From contig NC_008709.1 of NCBI RefSeq assembly GCF_000015285.1, positions 1,240,001 to 1,304,000 on the forward strand: DNA of 64,000 bases, read 5' to 3'. A program made the translations under genes and the position numbers. Under the pieces are notes generated by a model that was given only the letters and a program-made list of their open reading frames with translations, was not told the origin of the DNA and searched no databases. This DNA comes from Psychromonas ingrahamii 37. GTDB lineage: Bacteria; Pseudomonadota; Gammaproteobacteria; Enterobacterales; Psychromonadaceae. This document shows, piece by piece, positions 17,488 to 26,000 of this stretch (positions are counted from its first letter, which is position 1; every line of letters starts with the position of its first letter).

Positions 17488-18740
17488 AAAAAATAGCCAT
17501 TGTAGGAAGTGGTATTTCGGGACTTACTTGTGCGCATCTGTTAAATGAAAAACACGATATCTCTGTTTTTGAAGCAGGGAATTATATCGGTGGGCATACG
17601 GCAACTCAGGATATCCTCTATCAGGGAAAAAAGTGGCGACTTGATACTGGTTTTATTGTTTTTAATGATCGAACCTATCCAAATTTCGAAAAATTAATGG
17701 CCAAGATTGGTATCGATAGACTGGCCACTGAAATGAGTTTTAGTGTCAGAAATGAGGATACCGGGCTTGAATATAGCGGCAGTAATTTAAACGGTTTATT
17801 CGCTCAACGTACTAACCTTTTCAATCTGAAATTTCTTAAACTGATTAAAGAGATCCTGCGTTTTAATAAATTATGTCAGTCAGCCTGGGAATCTAAAAAA
17901 CTAGACGATAAGATAAGCTTAGGGTCTTTTTTGGATCAGCAAGGGTTTAGTGAATATTTTCGTTCACATTATATATTACCCATGGGCGCGGCTATTTGGT
18001 CTGCCAGTCTGCATGATATGGAAGCTTTTCCTCTGTATTTTTTTGTGCGTTTTTTTTATAACCACGGATTATTAACTATTAATAATCGTCCGCAATGGTA
18101 TGTGGTTCCTAACGGTTCTGATTCTTATGTGGAACCGTTAATTAAAGGTTTTGAAGATAAGGTCCATCTTAATGCGCCAGTCTCTGAAATTTTCCGTGAG
18201 AATGGCCATATTAAATTAAAAACAGCAGAGGGTGATTGGCAGATATTCGATGAAGTGATTCTGGCATGTCACAGCGATCAAGCGATGTCGATACTCAAAG
18301 ACTTAAGTCAGGATGAACAGGATATCCTAGGTAAAATGGCTTATCAAAAAAATGAGGTCGTTCTGCATACCGATATAAGTATGTTGCCTAAAAAGAAACT
18401 TGCTTGGGCGGCATGGAATTATCACTTAAACAGTGATAATGAGCGGCCTGTTGCGGTGACTTATAATATGAATATATTGCAAAATCTACCTGCCGATGCA
18501 CCCATTTTTTGCGTTACTTTAAATCACACTCAGTCGATAGATGCGAATAAAATTTTAGGGCGGTTTAACTATTCACATCCGGTTTTTAATCAAGCTTCTA
18601 TCGATGCACAAAAAAACAGGTTGGCTATTTGCGGGAAAAATAATACCCATTTTGCGGGGGCATATTGGTATAACGGTTTCCATGAAGATGGTGTGGAGAG
18701 TGCACTTGATGTGTGCCGCCGTTTTGGTGTTTCTCTTTAA
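17484..18740 (+). CDS. NAD(P)/FAD-dependent amine-oxidase-type oxidoreductase
   Basis: 418 residues. N-terminal dinucleotide-binding motif IAIVGSGISGLTCAHLL followed by the acidic strand end (SVFEAGNYIGGHTAT), and a C-terminal FAD-closing segment (FAGAYWYNGFHEDGVESAL). This is the flavin amine-oxidase/desaturase superfamily that includes protoporphyrinogen oxidase and phytoene desaturase relatives. It is consistently found with DUF1365 and CFA-like genes in ChrR regulons; in R. sphaeroides genes of this set are linked to furan fatty acid formation, so an acyl-chain desaturase is plausible. The reaction is not shown by sequence alone. Confidence 0.85.
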   Translation: MKKIAIVGSGISGLTCAHLLNEKHDISVFEAGNYIGGHTATQDILYQGKKWRLDTGFIVFNDRTYPNFEKLMAKIGIDRLATEMSFSVRNEDTGLEYSGSNLNGLFAQRTNLFNLKFLKLIKEILRFNKLCQSAWESKKLDDKISLGSFLDQQGFSEYFRSHYILPMGAAIWSASLHDMEAFPLYFFVRFFYNHGLLTINNRPQWYVVPNGSDSYVEPLIKGFEDKVHLNAPVSEIFRENGHIKLKTAEGDWQIFDEVILACHSDQAMSILKDLSQDEQDILGKMAYQKNEVVLHTDISMLPKKKLAWAAWNYHLNSDNERPVAVTYNMNILQNLPADAPIFCVTLNHTQSIDANKILGRFNYSHPVFNQASIDAQKNRLAICGKNNTHFAGAYWYNGFHEDGVESALDVCRRFGVSL

Positions 18741-18764
18741 GCTGCCGAATAAGAGGAGTGTTTA

Positions 18765-19514
18765 ATGGAAAAGCTTAACTCTTGTATTTATGTTGGTGAA
18801 GTCGGTCATAAACGTTTTACGCCGCGTGAACATCATTTTTCCTACAAGATATTTTTTTTGGCGATTGATCTTGATGAGATAGAAAAACTCAGTGAACTTG
18901 GTCGGTGGTTTAAGTGGGATAAATTTGCGCCTTTAAGTTTTCGTTCGAGAGATTATTTAGAGCACAAAAAAACCATTAATAAACAACTTGTTTGGCAAAA
19001 AGTAGCGCAGTTAGGCGGAGAGAATTTAGCGGGTCGGGTTATGTTTATTGGACAGATGCGCTGTTTTGGGCTGTATTTTAGTCCGATAAATTTATATTAT
19101 TGCTACCAGAAAGATAACCAATTAAGTTATTTACTCGCGGAAGTCAGTAATACTCCCTGGAATGAACGACACTACTACCTTATTGATATAAATAAGGATT
19201 TAATCTGTGATAAAGCATTCCCTGTGTCACCTTTTATGGATTTAGAGATGCAGTATCATTGGCACATTAAAGCGCCCGGAGAACAGTTGAGTTTGCATAT
19301 TGAGAACCACACGGATAAAAAAATATTTACAGCCAGCTTGAATATGAAAAGTATCGAATTTTGTAACAAAAATTTACGACAATGTTTGCTTAACATCCCC
19401 GTGATGACCCTAAAAACCTTGGCCGGTATTTATTGGCAAGCTTTAAAACTGTTTATTAAAGGTGTGCCTTTTATTGGTCACGCTGTAAAAAAGGAAATTG
19501 ATAATGGCCGTTAA
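18765..19514 (+). CDS. DUF1365 family protein
   Basis: 249 residues, whole-length DUF1365: opening IYVGEVGHKRFTPREHHFSY, the central GQMRCFGLYFSPINLYYCYQ and the HYYLIDIN / FPVSPFMDLEMQYHW blocks, rich in conserved His, Tyr and Trp. Function of the family is unproven; it always travels with an FAD oxidoreductase and a CFA-synthase-like gene, as here, so it is probably one step of acyl-lipid modification. AGAGGAG precedes the ATG. Its 3' end overlaps the methyltransferase gene by 11 bases. Confidence 0.88.
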   Translation: MEKLNSCIYVGEVGHKRFTPREHHFSYKIFFLAIDLDEIEKLSELGRWFKWDKFAPLSFRSRDYLEHKKTINKQLVWQKVAQLGGENLAGRVMFIGQMRCFGLYFSPINLYYCYQKDNQLSYLLAEVSNTPWNERHYYLIDINKDLICDKAFPVSPFMDLEMQYHWHIKAPGEQLSLHIENHTDKKIFTASLNMKSIEFCNKNLRQCLLNIPVMTLKTLAGIYWQALKLFIKGVPFIGHAVKKEIDNGR

Positions 19515-20745
19515 TACAACAAAACTAAATACAGATATTGAAGCAATGGCTTATATAGATCAGTTTGCTAAAAAGGTATTGGTATCGATATTAGGAAAAA
19601 TGCAGCAGGCCTGTTTGATTTTAGTCGATCAGCAACAGGAAATTATTTTAGGGGATCCTAACGCAAGCTTAAAAGGCAAAATTGTTATAAAAAACAGTAA
19701 AACCTATCGGAAAATTTTGTTGGGCGGAAGCGTTGCTGCAGGGGAGTCTTATATTCAAGGCTGGTGGAGCAGCCCGGACTTGACTAAGGTTATTCAAGTA
19801 TTAGGACGTGAACAGGGGGTACAGGACGAAATTGAAAAACGTCTTGCAAAAGTGATGGCGATTCCCACTTGGATTTATCATAAGGCCCGCAAAAATACCC
19901 GTAGCGGCTCAAAAAAGAATATTCTTGCACATTATGACCTTGGCAATGATCTTTATGAGCAATTTTTAGATAAAGAGATGCTTTACTCAAGCGCAATTTA
20001 TCCAACCTCAGATGCCAGTTTAGAAGAAGCCCAGCTGCATAAATTAAAAACTATTTGTGACAGACTTGCGTTAAAAAAAGGCGAAACATTACTGGAAATA
20101 GGAACCGGCTGGGGTGCCCTGGCCATTTATGCAGCACAGCATTATGGCGTAAAAGTCACTACTACTACTATTTCAGAAGAACAGTTTTTATACACACAAG
20201 CACGTGTCAAAAGCTTGGGATTAGAAGGCAGTATTACATTATTAAAATCCGATTATCGAGATCTGACCGGACAGTACGATAAGTTAGTGTCAATCGAAAT
20301 GATTGAAGCTGTTGGCCATGAATACCTGGCGAGTTTTTTCGAAATCTGTAATAACCACCTGAAACCGCATGGAAAAATGTTGATTCAAGCTATTACTATT
20401 GCGGATCAGCGTTATGACCAATACCGCTCTAGTGTGGACTTTATTCAGCGTTATATTTTTCCTGGTGGCTGCTTGCCCTCGATCAGTGTAATGGCCAATA
20501 ATATCAACAATAAAACCGATATGGTAATCACTTCATTGCATGACATTGGCATGGATTATGCCCAAACATTAAACCACTGGCGTGAGCAGTTTGAGATTTC
20601 TCTCCTTGAAATAAAAAAATTGGGATATAACGATGATTTTATTCGTTTATGGCGTTTTTATTTCTGTTATTGCGAAGGTGCCTTCCTGGAAAGAAATATC
20701 AGTGCGGTGCATCTGATTGCCGCTAAACCCGCTTTTAGAGCCTGA
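19504..20745 (+). CDS. Cyclopropane-fatty-acyl-phospholipid-synthase-like SAM methyltransferase
   Basis: 413 residues from the ATG at 19504, preferred over a TTG at 19498 because AAGGA lies 8 bases before it. N-terminal lipid-binding part, then AHYDLGNDLYEQFLDKEMLY (CFA family mark) near 145-165, SAM motif LLEIGTGWGALAIYAA near 195-210, and EMIEAVGHEYL and YIFPGGCLPS downstream. It transfers a methyl or methylene group from SAM to unsaturated acyl chains in membrane phospholipids. ChrR-regulated homologues in R. sphaeroides take part in furan fatty acid synthesis rather than plain cyclopropanation, and this gene context is the same kind. Confidence 0.9.
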   Translation: MAVNTTKLNTDIEAMAYIDQFAKKVLVSILGKMQQACLILVDQQQEIILGDPNASLKGKIVIKNSKTYRKILLGGSVAAGESYIQGWWSSPDLTKVIQVLGREQGVQDEIEKRLAKVMAIPTWIYHKARKNTRSGSKKNILAHYDLGNDLYEQFLDKEMLYSSAIYPTSDASLEEAQLHKLKTICDRLALKKGETLLEIGTGWGALAIYAAQHYGVKVTTTTISEEQFLYTQARVKSLGLEGSITLLKSDYRDLTGQYDKLVSIEMIEAVGHEYLASFFEICNNHLKPHGKMLIQAITIADQRYDQYRSSVDFIQRYIFPGGCLPSISVMANNINNKTDMVITSLHDIGMDYAQTLNHWREQFEISLLEIKKLGYNDDFIRLWRFYFCYCEGAFLERNISAVHLIAAKPAFRA

Positions 20746-20755
20746 GGTTTTTAAT

Positions 20756-21292
20756 ATGCGGTGCTTTATTAGAAAACACTTTTACTGGTTTAATTTTATT
20801 TGGTTCCAGTTAATGTGGTTTATTGCTGTTTTTTTTACGGTCAGCGGGGAGATTTTTTTAATATTTTCCTTACTGCTGCATTTTTATTTGTCGCCTGATC
20901 GTAAATTTGATTTAGCCAGTTTAATCACTATCTCGGCAATTGGGGGAACGGTCGATCTGTTATTATCCTGGCTTGGAATAATGATTTTTCCCGAAGCGGC
21001 TCTTTTACCGCTCTGGTTAGTTTTATTATGGGCTCACTTTGCTGTGGCACTCAATCATGGCATGTCTTGGTTGAATAAAATTCCGCTCTATTTTCAAGTT
21101 GTTTTTGGCGGATTATTCGGACCGCTCAGCTATTACGCCGGGTACAAATTCGGGGCGGTTGATTTTCCACTTCCCCCTTTACAGACAGTATTTATATTTA
21201 TAGTGATCTGGGCAATACTTCTACCGGTATACCTGTCCATATCGCGAAGTTACGGTGATCGTTATGACAAATCTAAACCAAAATATAGCTAA
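20756..21292 (+). CDS. DUF2878 inner-membrane protein
   Basis: 178 residues from the ATG at 20756 (GAGG lies about 8 bases upstream; an in-frame upstream start at 20717 would extend into the preceding gene). It is highly hydrophobic with about five membrane spans (for example FNFIWFQLMWFIAVFFTVSG and LLPLWLVLLWAHFAVALN). The pattern fits DUF2878, a family found mainly in RpoE-ChrR linked operons and without known function. It starts 10 bases after the methyltransferase and overlaps the next gene by 29 bases. Confidence 0.8.
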   Translation: MRCFIRKHFYWFNFIWFQLMWFIAVFFTVSGEIFLIFSLLLHFYLSPDRKFDLASLITISAIGGTVDLLLSWLGIMIFPEAALLPLWLVLLWAHFAVALNHGMSWLNKIPLYFQVVFGGLFGPLSYYAGYKFGAVDFPLPPLQTVFIFIVIWAILLPVYLSISRSYGDRYDKSKPKYS

Positions 21293-21800
21293 GAAACGAC
21301 TTTTATTAGTATTCAGTTTTGCGGCTGTCCTGCTTTTTTCTAACCTGGCATATTCAAATGTGACGGCGCAGCTTAAAACCGTCGGTAAGGGAGAAATGTC
21401 ATGGTTATTTATGGACGTTTATCAGGTTTCATTACACAGTGCCGATGGCCGTTACGTCCACCAAGAATACCCTCAAGCCTTAAAAATTCGCTACCAGCGC
21501 TCTTTTAAGAAAGAGGGGTTGATCAAAGCAACGGCTGACGAATGGCAAAAAATGAATATTGCCACTCCATTATATAAACCCTGGCTAGCACAACTTTTTT
21601 CTTTATGGCCGAATGTAGACAGTGGCGATACGCTCACCTTTTTGGTGGCGAGAAATGGTCAGGGCACTTTTTATCATAATGATCGTTTATTAGGTGATAT
21701 TGAAAACCCTAATTTTAGCAGTGCTTTTCTGGATATATGGTTATCAAAAAAAACCAGTGAACCTGATTTACGCAGACAATTAATAGGTGAAATAAAATGA
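21264..21800 (+). CDS. Chalcone-isomerase-like periplasmic protein
   Basis: 178 residues from ATG 21264; a GTG at 21255 is also possible. Signal peptide at about 12-30 (RLLLVFSFAAVLLFSNLAYS). The mature part has VGKGEMSWLFMDVYQVSLHS and ALKIRYQRSFKKEGLIKAT, the pattern of bacterial chalcone-isomerase-fold proteins, which usually lack the plant active site and are thought to bind fatty acids. It overlaps the DUF2878 gene by 29 bases and the DUF3833 gene by 4. Position suggests handling of modified acyl chains in the envelope; this is inference. Confidence 0.78.
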   Translation: MTNLNQNIAKKRLLLVFSFAAVLLFSNLAYSNVTAQLKTVGKGEMSWLFMDVYQVSLHSADGRYVHQEYPQALKIRYQRSFKKEGLIKATADEWQKMNIATPLYKPWLAQLFSLWPNVDSGDTLTFLVARNGQGTFYHNDRLLGDIENPNFSSAFLDIWLSKKTSEPDLRRQLIGEIK

Positions 21801-22318
21801 AAATATTGATAAGTTTAATTTTCAGTTTGATGATTTTAGGATGCAGCTCGCAAAACCTGGATGACTATGCGAATAGCTCCCCAAAGTTTGATGTTGAGAA
21901 TTATTTCAAGGGGCCATTACAAGCACAGGGTATTGTTCTGGATCGCGGTGGCAAGGTAACACGGCGCTTTACGGTTGAGATGCTTGGCACCTGGAAAGAT
22001 GGTCAAGGAAAATTAGAGGAGTGGTTTGTATTTGATGACGGCGAAAAAACCACACGTACCTGGCAAATCACTAAATTAAAAGAGGGCCATTATATTGGTA
22101 CTGCGGGTGATGTGGTTGGCGAAGCCATTGGAGAAAGTAACGGTTTTGCATTGCATTGGGATTATCAATTGGATTTGCCTGTTGACGGTAAAGAGATACA
22201 AGTAACCTTTGATGATTGGTTATACCAGGTGGATAACAAGGTCGTCATAAATCGCAGTTTTATCACTAAATGGGGATTTAGAGTGGGTGAAGTGATTTTG
22301 GTGATCACTAAAAAATAA
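21797..22318 (+). CDS. DUF3833 lipoprotein
   Basis: 173 residues. Lipoprotein signal with lipobox MILGC (Cys16), so the mature protein is a lipidated envelope protein; the residue after Cys is Ser, compatible with outer-membrane sorting. The rest follows DUF3833: YFKGPLQAQGIVLDRGGKVT, GTWKDGQGKLEEWFVFDDG and a C-terminal WGFRVGEVILVI. The family has a calycin-like beta pattern, consistent with lipid binding, but no proven role. It is the last gene of the operon and starts in ATGA overlap with its neighbour. Confidence 0.85.
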   Translation: MKILISLIFSLMILGCSSQNLDDYANSSPKFDVENYFKGPLQAQGIVLDRGGKVTRRFTVEMLGTWKDGQGKLEEWFVFDDGEKTTRTWQITKLKEGHYIGTAGDVVGEAIGESNGFALHWDYQLDLPVDGKEIQVTFDDWLYQVDNKVVINRSFITKWGFRVGEVILVITKK

Positions 22319-22364
22319 CGTTGTTATTTGTTTATTTAATCACTCAGATCCATCAAGCGGACCG

Positions 22365-22405
22365 ATAGGGTTAAAAACCATCAAAACAGTTTTCAACCCT
22401 ATTTA
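22365..22405 (+). terminator. Possible terminator of the light-stress operon
   Basis: ATAGGGTT pairs with AACCCTAT around an A/T-rich inner part about 45 bases past the DUF3833 stop. The trailing ATTTAT is a poor U-tract, so this is a weak call. Confidence 0.4.
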
Positions 22406-23084
22406 TAATGTGAATCTAAGACTAATACACAAAGGTTAAAATAGACTTACTCCAAACTACCCCAAGACACTTTCTTAAGGTAAGCTGCAAATGCATAATA
22501 CCGACTCGAAGAGATTCAACTGTACGGATTGAGAATTAATGAGACTAAACTTTTTTATCATTAATGTTAAATTATGCTGGTAAATGAATTTTTAATCGTT
22601 TATTTTACATAACTACCGTTTTTTTTGAGATTTTAACTGTCTTTTGTCTTACTTTCCCCCAAATAAAGTCAAATCAATGCCAAAATAAAATGGTTTTTGT
22701 AAGTGAAAATGTAGATTTTTTATGTTAAAACCTTATTTAACAAGATGTTAACATCAAAGAGTTGTTAGATTAACAAAGTTGGATTTTATATTATTGAGAC
22801 GGTAGAATAAGGAAATTATTTTCCATGTCATTAGATTGATTAAAGAGCAATATTTACATGAGCTTTCGCTTGTGTGGGGACGCTATTAGCGTTATTTTTT
22901 GAATCAGGAAGTTTTTTTAAAAGTGCAAATTTGCCCCTACTAACCAGTAGTTTCCTTTCTATAAAATAATATTGATTGCTTATTTTTGTGTTTACCTACA
23001 AATTAAGCCTTAACTAGCACTTTGAAAACAAGAGATGTAAAACAGTATCGTTTTCGTTACCGTTTTATCTTCAAGGACGTATTT
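22406..23084. other. Long A/T-rich leader region upstream of gltB
   Basis: About 680 bases with no convincing gene on either strand. It must contain the gltB promoter and any Lrp/ArgP-type regulatory sites, but I could not place a -35/-10 pair with confidence. A small inverted repeat (CTACT-AACC-AGTAG) lies near 22937-22950. Confidence 0.5.
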
Positions 23085-26000
23085 ATGACTGATATAGAGC
23101 AAAACGCTCAAGGCCTTTATGTGCCAGAGATGGAACATGATGCCTGTGGTATAGGCTTTGTTGCACACTTGAAAAACAGCAAGTCACATGCAATTGTTAC
23201 CCAAGCTTTAGACATGCTTGCACGTATGGAGCACCGGGGTGGACAAGGGTGTGATCCCTGCAGTGGTGATGGTGCCGGTATTCTTTTACAAAAACCGCAT
23301 GAGTTTTTAGTAACTGAAGCGTTAAAAATGGGTATTACTTTACCAAAATTCGACCAATATGGCGTGGGTACAATCCTCTTTCCAAAAGAGATTAACCAAC
23401 GTAAAGAATGTCGTGAAATATTAGAACGAAATGTGCAGCGTTTAGGTCTTGAACTTATCGGCTACCGTGTCCTTCCGACCGATAATTCAATGATTGGTGA
23501 AGATCCATTAAGCACGGAACCACAGTTCGAACATATGTTTGTAACGGGGGGACCTGATATGGACCCCGCTGTATTGGAACGTAAATTATTTATCCTGCGT
23601 AATTATTCAACACGCATCTGTTTGCAGTCAGTTGATGAGATCGGTGATAATTTTTACATTAATACATTCTCTTACAAAACAATTGTTTACAAAGGTCAGT
23701 TAACCACCGAGCAAGTACCTCAGTATTTCCTTGATTTGCAAAACCCAAGCATGGTGACCGCGCTTGCACTTGTACATTCTCGTTTCTCAACTAATACCTT
23801 CCCGCGCTGGCGTTTAGCGCAGCCTTTCCGTTATATTGCGCATAATGGTGAAATTAATACCGTACGCGGTAATATTAACTGGATGAAAGCCCGTGAAGCT
23901 TTGCTGCAAGCAGAGTTTTTTACACGTTCAGAACTAGATATGTTAATGCCAATCTGTACCGATGGCATGTCTGACTCTGCAAGTTTTGATATGGCCTTAG
24001 AATTATTAGTGCTTTCCGGTCGTAGCCTGCCACACGCATTAATGATGATGATCCCTGAAGCTTGGCAAGAAAATAAGACGATGGATCCTTCTCGTCGTGC
24101 ATTCTACCAATATCATGCAAACTTAATGGAACCTTGGGATGGCCCAGCTTCTGTTTGTTTTACCGATGGTGTGCAAGTGGGTGCGACGCTGGATCGAAAC
24201 GGTCTACGCCCTTCACGTTATTGTGTGACTAAAGATGATTTCTTAATCATGGCATCGGAAACCGGTGTGGTTGATATTCCACCTGAAAATATTAAACTTC
24301 GTGGTCGTCTGCAACCAGGCCGTATTTTTGTAGCGGATCTTAAACAGGGCCGAATCATCTCCGATGATGAAATAAAAGACAGTATCGCAGCAAGACAGCC
24401 CTATGAAACCTGGTTAGCGGATAACCTGGTTAAGTTGGAAAACCAGCCGGCAGCATTAGAGCGTAATCTTCAGCCTGAAGATGGTCACTTATTGCGCCGT
24501 CTACAAGGTTTTGGTGTGACCTCGGAAGAGATGAATGAGATTGTATTGCCGATGATGCGTGATGGTAAAGAGCCATTGGGCGCTATGGGTGTCGATTGGC
24601 CACTGGCTGTCCTTTCCCATCAAGCTCAGCATTTATCTCATTACTTTAAGCAGTTGTTCGCACAGGTAACCAACCCGCCAATCGATCCGATTCGTGAGCG
24701 TATGGTTATGTCGCTAAAAACTTACTTAGGTAAAGATCAAAATTTATTATCGGAAACACCTGAGCATTGTCATAAAGTCGAGCTTGAGTCTCCGGTATTA
24801 AGTAATGCCGAACTGCAAAAAATCAATGCGTTAGATGATAAAAACCTGCAGGCTAAAACATTAGATACATTATTTAGAGCAACGGGTGAGCCGGGCAAGT
24901 TAGCCAGATCATTAGATCGTATTTGCCGCTATGCGGAAGATGCGATTCATGATGGTTATTCGATCATTATTCTGTCAGATCGCAGTGCGACCTCTGACCA
25001 CGCTCCTATTCCTGCGATGTTAGTAACGGCTGCGGTACATCATTATCTGATTAAACGCGGCCTGCGTGCGCTTTGTGATATCGTCGTTGAAACCGGCGAT
25101 GTACGTGAAACTCATCATTTTGCAACTGTGATAGGTTACGGAGCATCAGCGGTTAACGCTTACTTAATTGAAGAAATGATTGTTGACCTGCAGGTGAAAA
25201 AACGATTACCTGCAGATAAAAAGGTCTCAGAACTTTTTGCTTCATATAAAGAGGCAATTGACTCCGGCCTGCTGAAAATATTTTCTAAAATGGGTATTTC
25301 AACCATTCAATCCTACCAAGGTGCGCAAATATTTGAAGCACTGGGTATCAGTAAATCGGTTGTTGAAAGTTACTTCAAAGGCACTGTGACACGTATTCAA
25401 GGTTTATCAATTGATGATATTGCAACTGAAATTCTAGTGCGTCATCGTTTTGCTTACCCGCTACGTGAAGTACCCGTCAACCGTTTAGATGTAGGTGGTA
25501 TTTACCAATGGAAACAGCGTGGTGAAAAACATTTATTTAACCCGACGACTATCCCTTTATTACAAAATTCAACGCGTAACAAAAATTATGCGGAGTTTAA
25601 AGAATATTGTGCCGCTGTTGACGCGCAGGGTGATAATGCAGCAACATTACGCAGTCAGTTTGAATTTGTACCTAATGCAACGGGGCCTATCGCGCTCGAT
25701 CAGGTTCAATCATCTGAAAGTATTCTAAAACGTTTTGCAACCGGCGCGATGAGCTTTGGTTCTATTTCTCATGAAGCCCACTCAACGCTGGCGATTGCAA
25801 TGAACCGAATTGGGGCAAAATCCAACACCGGTGAAGGTGGTGAAGATCCAATGCGTTTTCTACCAAAAGAAAATGGGGATTGGGAACGTTCTGCGATTAA
25901 ACAGGTGGCATCGGGTCGTTTTGGTGTGACCTCATACTATCTGACTAATGCCGATGAAATTCAGATTAAGATGGCACAGGGAGCTAAACCAGGTGAAGGT

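Noticed and set aside
22440-22560. Possible further copy of the MITE-like family upstream of gltB
   Set aside because: Only about 10 bases (ATAATACCGA) match the family end; the rest does not line up.
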